Source: a virus
DNA: 64,000 nt
Strand: one strand, 5' to 3'
Virus record (IMG/VR): IMGVR_UViG_3300025000_000007
Location: 1 to 64,000 of that record
Under the pieces are notes generated by a model. That model was given only the letters and a program-made list of their open reading frames with translations. It was not told where the DNA came from and ran no database searches. The translations under genes were made by a program, and so were the position numbers. Positions 1 to 9,300 of this stretch are shown piece after piece (the first letter of the stretch is position 1; every line of letters begins with the position of its first letter).

Positions 1-28
1 GGGCATAAGCCCGAATGGAGATACAAAG

Positions 29-250
29 ATGAAAACAATCGAAGAAGTAAGAGAAATGACAAATGAACAGATCCTCGTTGAAATGAGGAAAATTGCTGGA
101 AATCAGATATCAAACAACTATAATGAAAACAAAGAAGCAGCAATGTACTTTGCTGTGATGTGTCAGAGAACCGGAAAAGACCCGAAGCCTAAAATCAAAG
201 CAATGGGATACGGGATATATGAAGAAGCTGAAACTGAAGGGTGGTTTTAA
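29..250 (+). CDS. Hypothetical protein, 73 aa
   Basis: The ATG lies 9 nt after a GGAGAT ribosome-binding sequence. The product is a charged, soluble protein with no signal peptide or membrane segment, and I do not recognise a family. It is the first gene of a string of short plus-strand ORFs that runs to about 0.95 kb, which is typical of accessory ends of viruses and plasmids. Confidence 0.6.
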   Translation: MKTIEEVREMTNEQILVEMRKIAGNQISNNYNENKEAAMYFAVMCQRTGKDPKPKIKAMGYGIYEEAETEGWF

Positions 251-385
251 GGAGTGATAACCAACGCAAGACATTAACACAATCCTCCTTAAAAAATCAA
301 ACTCCCTCAAAGAATCCGCGAGAGAAAACAGTGCGAGAAGAACTATCCCAAAATGGTCAAATGGAATATTAATTGAGGTGAGAAA

Positions 386-448
386 ATGACTTACAGAATA
401 AAACTAAAATCAAGAGTAAAAGAACTCAAGGAGAAGCGTAACAAATGA
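386..448 (+). CDS. Possible 20-aa basic peptide
   Basis: A short ORF preceded by GAGGTGAG. Its product is very rich in Lys and Arg. Its stop overlaps the start of the next ORF as ATGA, so it could act as a leader that couples translation to the 57-aa gene. Nothing beyond coupling and ribosome-binding site supports it. Confidence 0.35.
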   Translation: MTYRIKLKSRVKELKEKRNK

Positions 449-618
449 TAGACTATACTCAATTATCTAACTCAGAATTCAGCATCATAGTAAAAAGTGT
501 ATTCATCCTAGCTCAAATACCAGATTGTCCGCTATCCGCTGAAGAACTGGCCGAATTACAAAATATTAAGGGGGATATATGGGCTGAAATGGCTAAAAGA
601 GGACAGGGGATAAAATGA
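445..618 (+). CDS. Hypothetical protein, 57 aa
   Basis: Starts within the stop of the preceding peptide (ATGA) and ends in another ATGA overlap with the following small membrane peptide. The sequence is helical and acidic in its second half, with LSAEELAEL followed by a Trp-containing helix. No family recognised. The two overlaps make it a credible member of a translationally coupled chain. Confidence 0.5.
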   Translation: MIDYTQLSNSEFSIIVKSVFILAQIPDCPLSAEELAELQNIKGDIWAEMAKRGQGIK

Positions 619-686
619 AACCTCTAAAATACATAGCAGCTCTCACATGGATTACTATCTTCCTGGGAGCTGCGTTTCTAGGATAG
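615..686 (+). CDS. Small single-pass membrane peptide, 23 aa
   Basis: A hydrophobic peptide (two Lys, then about 18 apolar residues) coupled by ATGA to the upstream ORF. Such peptides occur in viral and plasmid accessory regions. The function cannot be inferred. Confidence 0.35.
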   Translation: MKPLKYIAALTWITIFLGAAFLG

Positions 687-703
687 ATTATAAAGAGGGA
701 CGA

Positions 704-841
704 ATGACACCTGATCAAATCCAACTAACAACAAATTCTCTCTTCCTTGTGACAGTGGTGTTTATTTTAGTTCATTTGGGATGTAGGATTTTAAAAAAGG
801 GATGCGGAGGAGAGATGATTTTAAAGGGGGTGAAAACATAG
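704..841 (+). CDS. Small membrane protein, 45 aa
   Basis: I chose the ATG at 704 because it follows AAGAGGGACGA, a good ribosome-binding sequence. The product has one strong transmembrane segment (about residues 12-26, FLVTVVFILV) followed by a basic Cys-containing tail. No family recognised. Confidence 0.45.
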   Translation: MTPDQIQLTTNSLFLVTVVFILVHLGCRILKKGCGGEMILKGVKT

Positions 842-867
842 GAGATTTCAGAGACTTCATATCATTC

Positions 868-945
868 ATGAAAATATATTTTATCGTGTGGATATTTATT
901 ATGGGATACCTAACTTATAAAATGATACTAAATATAATAACTTAA
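868..945 (+). CDS. Possible membrane peptide, 25 aa
   Basis: Almost entirely hydrophobic peptide with YFIVWIFIMGYL, consistent with a single membrane helix. It ends the plus-strand string. The converging minus-strand ATPase gene ends at 1023. Confidence 0.3.
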   Translation: MKIYFIVWIFIMGYLTYKMILNIIT

Positions 946-1022
946 AATCAGATAACTTTAAAACATACTTCAAAATAAGGACAGTAGGTGTATTAGACCT
1001 ACTACCGCAGGAAACGGAGGCT

Positions 1023-3554
1023 TCATAAAGCCCCAATTGGCCCGCAGACCATTTCTTCACCTGTCTTTTCATTGTCAAATGAACATTCAAATAATCCCTC
1101 AATCCAATTTACAAAGTCTTTTCCTCTTTTAGTTGTGTATTCTTCGCTTACTGCACTTGAAATTAAGTTATAATCGTCTGATGAGCACACAAAGCGGAAA
1201 TCATCATAACCGAGTAACCGCCCCTTCTTTTCAATAAGTTGTTCTTCTGTGTGTGAACGTCCCATTTCATATTCGATTGCATACATTTTACCGTTAATTT
1301 CAAAGGTTAAATCAGCCCCTTGATTGTGGTCAGATGAACATTTAATCCCCTTTGATACTAGATAGCTCTCCATCTGGACAACGCAGACAAAATGCTCAAC
1401 AGTCATTTTACCTAGACCTTCCATATTCATTTGATTCCCGCTTATTGCCCCAGGTCTGTGCCACATAGTACAAGTTCCGCGTCCTGTAACTGAGGGCAGC
1501 CTGATAGCTTTTACCCACCCTTCCGATGCAAGATAAGAATCATTCCCTTCTACCCAATCTTTGAGAATCACGCCATGATGGGAAACCAGATGTTCATACT
1601 CTGGAAGTATCGAATTTTGAGTAAAACCGATAATCGGAGATGGTCTTTCTTTTTTATATCTTCCTTTGATTATTTCTGTTTCTTGCTCAGTTGCTTCAAA
1701 TCTGATAGGTATTTCTTCCCGCCGACTAGAGATTAAAAGTAGTCCTTCGCCCTGTTCACATTGGAGCAAATTCTCCACTGCCGTTTTAGAAAGTCCAAAA
1801 TACTCTCTAATGGGTCCTACTTTAGCTTCATCAAGTGTAGCACCCATGACAATTCCCATTGACATATTAGTCTTGAACTCTTCATCTACGTTATTCTTTA
1901 CAAGGTCACCGGGGTTCTGAGTCATTAGCCAGAGCGTCATCCCCTGCGCTCCACCCATAGCAACCGTATCAAGAAGGAAGTTACTTAAGTGTGAGCTCCT
2001 GAAAAAGACTCTGGCTTCATCTACAGCCATTATGGTTTCTTTCTCTAGATCAGTTCTAAAACGTCCTCCTACTATGCCAGTAACAAGAACATTCATAGCA
2101 GGCTTTATCTCTTCGTCTACACCTGAAATATCAATTACAATATAGTCCTTTGAGAAGTCTATATTATTTCCTCTCTTGTTCAGGTAGCAAAGGGAACCAT
2201 CTTCTCCGATTGGTGAAGTTTTCCTGTATAATGCTCCTGCGCTCTTCCTGGTTTCACTTGTATTGCTATCGTTCTCCATATCCTGTCTAAATAATTCTCT
2301 GAGATCTGAAAGGACCGGAAAATCTTTTTTCCATGTTTCCGGCTTGGTTCTTATTATTCCCTTCTGCTTGTAGAGTTTATGAAGTGTATCTTCAAGATAG
2401 CCTTTTGCCGCGCTTGAAAACTCTCCTTCCATCCAGACAGCAAAGAAGTTTTTCAAGGTTCTAATATGCTTGAAATATGCTGACGAATATGCAGCCGGTG
2501 AGTTTCCCATAGTTTGAGGGTCAAAGATGATCTGTAGAGGGTTTATAGACTGTCCGAATTCTCCGATGTCAATAACCGTTGCCCCGTCTCCGTAGTATTC
2601 AGCTACAGCCCTGTAATCAGTCCTTGAGTCTGCCTTTGGAGTAATATAGACAATCCTCTTTCCTAGCATGTCATGAGCACGCATTAAAAGCATAGATACG
2701 GTAAACGTTTTTCCTGACCTAGTTGGACCGAAAACCACCATATGCTGAGATGCCAGGGATGCCAGGTCTATTATTACCTCGGCATTGGTTTTCTTATCTT
2801 TCCCGAAGTAAAGCCCCTGTTCATCAATGCGAGAATTCAAAGAGGTTGATGTACAAAGAATTGCGGCTGTATCAGAATGTACCCGAATCCAGAATCTTTC
2901 GTCAGATGCTGGATAAGGTCTTGAAGCTATGAAAGCGGCTTTCATCATATCGTAAGGGATTGTATATTCTATAAGTTCAGATTGTAGGATTCCTAATATA
3001 TAAGATTCAGCCTGATATACTTCAGTTTCACCGCCCATTATCGTTATTATGAAAGAAGCATTGTAAACATTTTGAGAGTTATAGTATATTTCGTTGAAAG
3101 TTGCTCTGATATCAGTAGCTTCATTCTCAAGCTGGATATCCCCTATAGAGCCTTTCGTGTACTTCTTAGCGGTTTCCTGATCCATAGAATTGCTAATATA
3201 TGCCTTCTTCAATAGTTCGCTTGTCTCAGCCCTTGGGATCTTGATTAATCCAGTACAGATGTCTATCTTACAACCTACAAAGGAAAGCTCCTGTATGCGC
3301 TCTATCGCTCTGCTAGTCATACCCGGAGGAATCCCGTTAACGTCGTCTTCTTCTGATAGTCCTCCAACTATGCACCTCACATAAGTATGTTCATCAATGC
3401 GCAGGTGTGTATCATATTCTTCAAAGCGGTCAGGGGATATTAATCTTGAGAGGTCTTCCTCTTCTTCTTTATCGAGTATGTACTCCTCTGCTCTCATATT
3501 AAAGAGCCTTAGCCCCCTGCAGTAATCTTTCATGTATATTATAGGATTAATCAT
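1023..3554 (-). CDS. VirB4/HerA-like conjugative or translocation ATPase, 843 aa
   Basis: A large P-loop ATPase that would energise DNA or protein transfer through a type IV secretion-like channel. Walker A is GPTRSGKT at about residues 274-281, and a Walker B-like IMAVDEARVFF lies near residue 508, with a following LMTQNPGD sensor-like stretch typical of the VirB4/TraG/HerA superfamily. The N-terminal 250 residues resemble the VirB4 N-terminal region. The last 130 residues form an extra domain containing GADLTFEINGKMYAIEYEMG, which could be a PD-(D/E)XK-like fold; that is an inference from the D...EYE pattern. The gene overlaps the upstream membrane-protein gene by 4 nt (ATGA), so the two are translationally coupled. 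It is the last gene of the module. Confidence 0.8.
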   Translation of the reverse strand: MINPIIYMKDYCRGLRLFNMRAEEYILDKEEEEDLSRLISPDRFEEYDTHLRIDEHTYVRCIVGGLSEEDDVNGIPPGMTSRAIERIQELSFVGCKIDICTGLIKIPRAETSELLKKAYISNSMDQETAKKYTKGSIGDIQLENEATDIRATFNEIYYNSQNVYNASFIITIMGGETEVYQAESYILGILQSELIEYTIPYDMMKAAFIASRPYPASDERFWIRVHSDTAAILCTSTSLNSRIDEQGLYFGKDKKTNAEVIIDLASLASQHMVVFGPTRSGKTFTVSMLLMRAHDMLGKRIVYITPKADSRTDYRAVAEYYGDGATVIDIGEFGQSINPLQIIFDPQTMGNSPAAYSSAYFKHIRTLKNFFAVWMEGEFSSAAKGYLEDTLHKLYKQKGIIRTKPETWKKDFPVLSDLRELFRQDMENDSNTSETRKSAGALYRKTSPIGEDGSLCYLNKRGNNIDFSKDYIVIDISGVDEEIKPAMNVLVTGIVGGRFRTDLEKETIMAVDEARVFFRSSHLSNFLLDTVAMGGAQGMTLWLMTQNPGDLVKNNVDEEFKTNMSMGIVMGATLDEAKVGPIREYFGLSKTAVENLLQCEQGEGLLLISSRREEIPIRFEATEQETEIIKGRYKKERPSPIIGFTQNSILPEYEHLVSHHGVILKDWVEGNDSYLASEGWVKAIRLPSVTGRGTCTMWHRPGAISGNQMNMEGLGKMTVEHFVCVVQMESYLVSKGIKCSSDHNQGADLTFEINGKMYAIEYEMGRSHTEEQLIEKKGRLLGYDDFRFVCSSDDYNLISSAVSEEYTTKRGKDFVNWIEGLFECSFDNEKTGEEMVCGPIGAL

Positions 3555-4402
3555 AATATCGCCCTCTCGCTTGATATCTCTCTATAAAACTTCTTAATTT
3601 CCTTTGCGTCTTCCATTTGTCTAGGTTTTAGATTCGCTCTTTTCATGTTCAGTAAGAGTCCATCGAGAACCGCCCCCATTGCGATTTCTGCTGATTGAAC
3701 TGTGTCATGTTTTCCTAATCCAACGAACGCATAATAGCGATACATCATAATGTGGGTTTTATCACCCATGACTTTCTGAAGGATGCCATTGAGATGTTCA
3801 GCCCTTTCCTTGCTTCCTGCCTTGTTTGCTACTTTCATAATGTACTCGATTATTGCTTTTCTAGGGTTGACTTTACTAACAGCGTGGATCTTGAATATCC
3901 TTCCAGCGTGTAGCCCATCAACAAGACCTTTCATAACAAGTGAGTGCCCCTCTCTTTCATCTTCTGTGATTCTCTTAGGGTTAAGTGCAATAACTACCGC
4001 AAATTCATTACCAGTGAACTCTAAAAGCCCCTTTTGGTGTATTTTCCTAAGTGGATAAACTGTACTTAAGAACGAAACACCAGCAGTAAGTTTATTTTTT
4101 ACATGTGCTCCTGTCCGTTCTCCTATCCAGAAGTTTATTTTAGTCCACAATCTTTCCGCTTTTTTAGGGTTCACTCCGATGTATTTTAGCCAGATGCCTC
4201 CGAGAATAAGCAATCCTATAAAACATGTAAACTGTATCCGACTATCAGTATATTCTCTCATTACTGCAAGCAGGCGAGAGCTTAAGAATCCAAATATAAA
4301 AGTAAACCGGAACCAAGCAGAACGCGGGTTTGAATATGCGCTTTCCCTGTGATCTTTTATTACATTCGGTTTTCTAGGCTGCGTATATGGAGTTTCTGCC
4401 AT
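3551..4402 (-). CDS. T4SS-module membrane protein, 283 aa
   Basis: The N-terminal 30 residues are polar. Two adjacent membrane segments follow (about residues 32-48 and 58-80, including FTCFIGLLILGGIWL), then a 200-residue soluble domain presumably facing the cytoplasm. It sits between the VirB6-like and VirB4-like genes, with a 1-nt gap upstream and an ATGA overlap downstream. The position and topology recall VirB3/PrgI-type subunits that dock the ATPase, but the soluble domain is longer and I cannot identify it by sequence. Confidence 0.65.
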   Translation of the reverse strand: MAETPYTQPRKPNVIKDHRESAYSNPRSAWFRFTFIFGFLSSRLLAVMREYTDSRIQFTCFIGLLILGGIWLKYIGVNPKKAERLWTKINFWIGERTGAHVKNKLTAGVSFLSTVYPLRKIHQKGLLEFTGNEFAVVIALNPKRITEDEREGHSLVMKGLVDGLHAGRIFKIHAVSKVNPRKAIIEYIMKVANKAGSKERAEHLNGILQKVMGDKTHIMMYRYYAFVGLGKHDTVQSAEIAMGAVLDGLLLNMKRANLKPRQMEDAKEIKKFYREISSERAIL

Positions 4403-4403
4403 G

Positions 4404-5345
4404 TTATACCCTCCTCAGTACTGCTAATTTACCTGTTTTCGTGATGGTTCCAAGTCCCCAATTACTAAACATCCATTTGTAATTTATATATGCGATTAAT
4501 AGAAACATTACAATGTAACCGCCTGCCCCATCTTCCCATCCTACCCATTTTATACAGATCAGGCAACCACATGCAATAAATAGACTGACAATCTGTAGAG
4601 ATACTATCTTGTGGTACTTGTTCCAAATCCAGGTTATTTCCTCATGCCAGAATCCTGAGAAATACCATACACCTAGAATCCTTGAAGCCGCGTAGACTAT
4701 AACAATAATCCAGGGTCTTATTATGAAAAATACAGCTACCCCTAGGTCAACGATACTCATAAAAAAGTACATCCAAGCGTTATCTAGGGAAGGCTCGATA
4801 TAATCAAGTACATTCATCATAGCGTACTGAGAGATTACAGTACACAAATCAAGTGTTGCGAGCACATAATACGGAGTGAAATATGCTACAATGCACATCA
4901 CAGACCCCCAGACAAATCTCTCTTCCGAAAGATCCCGCTCTCCGAGAACTTTTGAATATGCCTGGTAATTAGTTTTTGCTATTGTTGTAGCCGATGCCAT
5001 CCCAAAAATAAAAATAACTACCAGAATACCCCACGTATAATATGTGTTCTTCTCGAATTTTGCAATTTCGGGGATGTTCTGTGGCTCCGGGTTCATTGTC
5101 ATGAATTTTACGAGCGATGCTCTTGTAGCTCCGTATTCTGAACTTATGTTTTCATCTAATCCTGGAGCATACATCCCATCTATCCATATTGAATTTATAG
5201 CATCAGCCGCGGATCGGAGGATCATTTCCCAACCCTTTAAAAACATATTTGCCCCTGCTTCTTCTGGTCCGGGTCCCTCTGCGGCATGCACTGGAGCCGC
5301 CAAAAGAAATATTAAAAACATGCTAAAAATCATTATATTTTTCAT
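4404..5345 (-). CDS. VirB6/TrbL-like polytopic membrane protein, 313 aa
   Basis: I place the start at 5345, after AGGAGCTG. From there the protein has a clear signal peptide (MKNIMIFSMFLIFLLAAPVHA). A polar extracytoplasmic stretch of about 100 residues follows, then about six membrane helices. A signal peptide followed by a polytopic core upstream of a VirB4-like ATPase matches the inner-membrane channel component of type IV secretion systems. The family assignment rests on topology and neighbours rather than a signature motif. Confidence 0.65.
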   Translation of the reverse strand: MKNIMIFSMFLIFLLAAPVHAAEGPGPEEAGANMFLKGWEMILRSAADAINSIWIDGMYAPGLDENISSEYGATRASLVKFMTMNPEPQNIPEIAKFEKNTYYTWGILVVIFIFGMASATTIAKTNYQAYSKVLGERDLSEERFVWGSVMCIVAYFTPYYVLATLDLCTVISQYAMMNVLDYIEPSLDNAWMYFFMSIVDLGVAVFFIIRPWIIVIVYAASRILGVWYFSGFWHEEITWIWNKYHKIVSLQIVSLFIACGCLICIKWVGWEDGAGGYIVMFLLIAYINYKWMFSNWGLGTITKTGKLAVLRRV

Positions 5346-5389
5346 AAAAAAACAGCTCCTAAAAAAATCAATATATCCAGGATGTAGTA

Positions 5390-5737
5390 TTACATCCCGA
5401 ATTTTCCAGAAAACCAAACAAACAGATTGTAGAGGACATATGCTCCAATGCCAATCCAGAATACACTTATAGCGTGATTCTTAGAATTAGATGCCTGTTG
5501 ACTGTGCCCCCTCCTAGCTTCGATTGCACTCCACGCAGAAAAACCGAATATCCCTCCGATGATTATAAGCTGAAACAGAGAGTAAATATTCGGGATTGTC
5601 AATTCGGCATATGGCTGTATGGAAGCGTCTAAACCGTTTATTACTTTATCTGCGAATCCATCCCCTGGCGCTGCAAGTGCATTACCTGCTGACATCAAAA
5701 CCGAGCCAGCCCCTAGTACAATTTTTCTAAAGTTCAT
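5390..5737 (-). CDS. VirB2/TrbC-like pilin subunit, 115 aa
   Basis: The start at 5737 gives a signal peptide (MNFRKIVLGAGSVLMSAGNALA, with an A-x-A cleavage motif). A mature chain with two hydrophobic segments separated by a short basic loop (EARRGHSQQ) follows. This is the classic architecture of conjugative pilins of the VirB2/TrbC type. It is the first gene of the minus-strand transfer module, directly downstream of the inverted-repeat control region at 5.8 kb. Confidence 0.65.
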   Translation of the reverse strand: MNFRKIVLGAGSVLMSAGNALAAPGDGFADKVINGLDASIQPYAELTIPNIYSLFQLIIIGGIFGFSAWSAIEARRGHSQQASNSKNHAISVFWIGIGAYVLYNLFVWFSGKFGM

Positions 5738-5781
5738 TATATCACAGTTGAATATTCTTTTTTGGTATATACTAAGCATTG

Positions 5782-5835
5782 CATGTATATATATGTTATG
5801 TTAGCGCATGGTATTGCAAAACATATATATACATG
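5782..5835. promoter_or_regulatory. Divergent operator: 16-bp perfect inverted repeat
   Basis: CATGTATATATATGTT at 5782-5797 is repeated in inverted orientation at 5820-5835, with a 22-bp spacer. Both arms contain TATATATA, so each arm can also be the TATA box of one of the divergent genes (pilin operon leftward, 64-aa protein rightward). Occupation by a dimeric regulator would block both promoters. The natural candidate is the 64-aa protein encoded at 5880. Confidence 0.65.
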
Positions 5836-5879
5836 ATTGTTTAATATTGGTATCAGGAAAATTATAGAGTGATTCGATA

Positions 5880-6074
5880 ATGACTATACACAAATTAAAA
5901 GTAAGAATGAATATCAATGAGGATAGAGGCTCAGGTACTATTTATCTTTCAAAAGAACTCGTACAAAAAATAGTGCCACCTGGAACAGTAAAAACATCAG
6001 GTATAAGAGAAAAAGCAGACTTGATTGCATACTATGACGATGAGAAAGACGAAATATTAATAAAAGAGCCATAA
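5880..6074 (+). CDS. Small AbrB-like protein, 64 aa (possible regulator)
   Basis: The protein has alternating beta-strand pattern (HKLKVRMNINE, GTIYLSKELVQKIV, DLIAYYDDEKDEILIKE), compatible with an AbrB/MazE-type swapped-hairpin DNA-binding fold in which a 'sgtiyLpkelv' strand-turn is typical. It is divergent from the T4SS-like operon and lies next to a long inverted repeat, as expected for an autoregulator of that module. The family assignment is tentative. Confidence 0.6.
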   Translation: MTIHKLKVRMNINEDRGSGTIYLSKELVQKIVPPGTVKTSGIREKADLIAYYDDEKDEILIKEP

Positions 6075-6090
6075 TGAAGAGGATATCGAT

Positions 6091-6384
6091 TTGTATACAA
6101 AAATTGGAATAATACTATTATTAGCTCTTTTAACCTCTGGCTGTTTAGCCGATGCATTGACACAGGAAACTTATGTAGATCCGGATAATGAAAATAATAC
6201 TTTAATCTTGTTTGTGGATGGTAGTTACAGATGGCATCAAACAAATTATGATAAATCTGGAGAATGGTACGAAGAAGAAGAAATAATATATCTCAATATC
6301 GATTCTTTTTTTGGTGATCAAAAATTAATAAAAAAAGGAAGTTCTGTTTTTTGGTCAAATGGTGCTGAATGGGTAAAAAATTAA
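6091..6384 (+). CDS. Small lipoprotein, 97 aa
   Basis: Starts with TTG 17 nt after the preceding stop, with AGAGGA as ribosome-binding site. The N-terminus is a lipoprotein-type signal peptide with lipobox LTSGCLA (Cys at residue 18), followed by an acidic, aromatic-rich soluble domain. It is probably displayed on the outer face of the membrane. It is encoded between the transfer-module regulator and the giant surface protein, so a surface-exclusion role is possible but not shown. Confidence 0.6.
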   Translation: MYTKIGIILLLALLTSGCLADALTQETYVDPDNENNTLILFVDGSYRWHQTNYDKSGEWYEEEEIIYLNIDSFFGDQKLIKKGSSVFWSNGAEWVKN

Positions 6385-6393
6385 ACCTTTTTT

Positions 6394-9300
6394 TTAAATG
6401 AATTTACCCACTACCATATAAAGAACTTTTAATATTGCCCTTCCGTATATTCCTATTATCACGATAAAACTGAGTAGGGGATAACTCAATATCTTTAAAC
6501 TGTCGTCTTCTATTACTTCATACTCAAATTCTTCAATCTCGAAGGAATCATACGGGGTAACCACGGTAACATTTAATTTTCCAATATCGAATGGCTCTTC
6601 TATGCGTACTCCTCTCGGATTCTGTGTTATTTGCTTTCCTGAGATGGACCACGAATCTATTGTTTCATATCGAGTACTCTTAAATCCATTTTGTGCTGTA
6701 CCGATGTAACCTAAGAGCCTGCGTTCAGTGCATTCAGATTCATTATAGGATGTATCAACTCTTACTATTCCGTCTATCTCGGGTGTATACACAATAGCAT
6801 GGGACCCATTATAATGAGTTACATACACTTTTGGAGGCTCGAACACAGGGAATATATCAGGCGTATCATATTTTTTTACAAATTCTACGGTTTCGCTTTT
6901 TTCCTTGTAGTAAGGGATCTTCACGGATTGCCCTAACACATTATAAGTTTTGTACGCTTTTACTTCGTACTTTGTTTTTACGGTTAGTTTTACGGTTAGT
7001 TTTCCATCATTTGAGGTAAGTTTTGTACTTGTTTTCTGGCTCACTGGTCTTTTTGCCAGATTCTCAGTTCCAAATAGGACTATCGCGCATTTATCCGGGC
7101 TTTCTGGAATGTATGTTTTATTCCCTATGCGTATTTGCCCACTGTATCCTGTGATATCTATCCATGCGTCTGTATAACGTCCTTTATGTGCCCATTCTTT
7201 CTGAGGCGCAAGCGTTCCCTGCTCAAGATATGCACCGTCTGAGAACTCCATATCAAGTACATCAAATATTGAATCAAACACTTCCTCACTATCCTCAATA
7301 CTAGGAGGATTCTCATATGAAATATCCTTCGATATCCCTTGAGTCTCTAACTCATCGGCATCCACAAATTCATTATCATGAATATACACGTTTTCAGTTC
7401 CATCATGCAGCCAGATTGCCTTAAGCCCAGGATCAGAAAACGTATTAAATCGAACTTCTATATCTTGAGTTTTCCAATCAGGCTTCCTTGCATCATAACC
7501 TTTTGAAATGCCTGCATCCCCTATTTGAAGCCCGTTTTCCCCATTTTTATGTGCTCCGTAACTGTCGCCACCATACGAAAAGAATAAATTATTCTCAATC
7601 AGACAGTTTTTGCAGTTATCAAGTCTCGCACAATCCGAGGTTATTCCAGCTATTTTATTATCCTGGAGAACTCCATTTTTCACACACGAGAGGTAGATCC
7701 CTTCATGCTGACAATTTGAAATTATATTATCATAACAGGAAACTCCATCAGCATACCTAATATAAATCCCATCTGAGAAGGAATTATACAATTTCATATC
7801 GTGAATTTCTATATTTCCACCTAAATTATTAGATGATCCCGCAAGAATAATCAATTTCTCGCAGTTGTGCTCTTTTCCTGCGCCATCATTCGCCCATTTT
7901 GAGTCAAAAGCTCCGCAGTTTCCATCTATTGAAAACCCGCAAATCTCGATATCGTGTGGAACTATTGTCTTGTTATCGATGTCTTTAGCAGGGCATCCTA
8001 CAACAGGAATCCCCTCTCTGAACCACCAGGAAGATTCTGAATCAACTCTTACGATAGTTTCAGGTGATCCTATCATGGATGTTCCAGGATAAATCCAGAT
8101 GGTCCCATCTACTACATAGAGTCCGTCAAGATAGACAGTTCCTCCGGTTTTAGAAGCTTCCAGGAGAGCATCGTTAATCTGTTCCTGATCCCTCTTTCCA
8201 TCACAATCTGTAACATAAATATAATTTTCAGGATCTTTTTGGATGTTATCTTTTTTAGCAGGTTCTGGAATTACAATATTATCCAAATCGACTACAATAT
8301 CAGTCTTGCCTTTCGCGCTATCATCCAAAACATTATCAAGAGACACATGAGAATCCAAATCAAGCCTATCAAATGTGTTTTCAACTATCCGTACTTTCCC
8401 GCCAGAATGGCCATTGCCTGAAATCTCGATATCGGATTTCCCGATGTCAGAAAATACATTATCTGTAATTTCTATGTTTTCATCGTCCTGATTGCACAGG
8501 ACATATACCCCGTACCCTGAAATATCAGAAAACTCATTTTTCCTGATTACAATATTATCATATGCTACCTGCTCTTTGTCTGCATCTCCGAAATATACCC
8601 CAGACCTACCACCTTTTTGAATATTATTTTCAATAAGAAGAGTAGTTCCCTTCGCGTACCATGTCCCTCTATATGTAAAAACAGAATCTCCTTCAATATA
8701 ATTATCTCTGACTATGTGTACACCATTATCTGTACTGCCTCGGTTTGCTACAGCCCCATAACCACCGTATATTTTATTATTTGCAAACAGAGAGGTTAAA
8801 GTGCCATCCCCAAACGCATAAAATCCATTACCCGGATGAATCTCATTATTTGTGACTACATAATCAAGGGCTACATTATGAGCGTCTACAACGTTTGCAC
8901 CTGCGATAGTTGCCCCGACCATGTAATTATTTTTTATAATTACACCCCTCACAAGAGTACTTCTTTCATCTGTATTTCCGGTTACGGCATGTCTGCAATT
9001 CTCGATATGGTTATTTTCTACGAGAGCATACGCAGTCCCTGACCATATTCCTACCCCATACCCGGACCCTGGCTTGAGACAGTCATAAATTTCATTGTTT
9101 GAGGCTTCCACATTAAACGAAGAATAAAATGAGATTGCGGACATTCCAGAGTCTTTGAACCAGCAGTCTTTAACTGAGCTATCAATGCAGTATCTTATAG
9201 ATAGTGCCTCATTTGGTGTTGTTTTCCCGCTATCCTGGAATCTAATATTTGAAACGTGAATTTCAATTGGGCGTCTAATCTCATATCTTGGGGAATCAGA

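Noticed and set aside
5044-5472. 142-aa plus-strand ORF over the VirB6-like gene
   Set aside because: Antisense shadow with no ribosome-binding site; the minus-strand gene has a signal peptide and multiple membrane helices.
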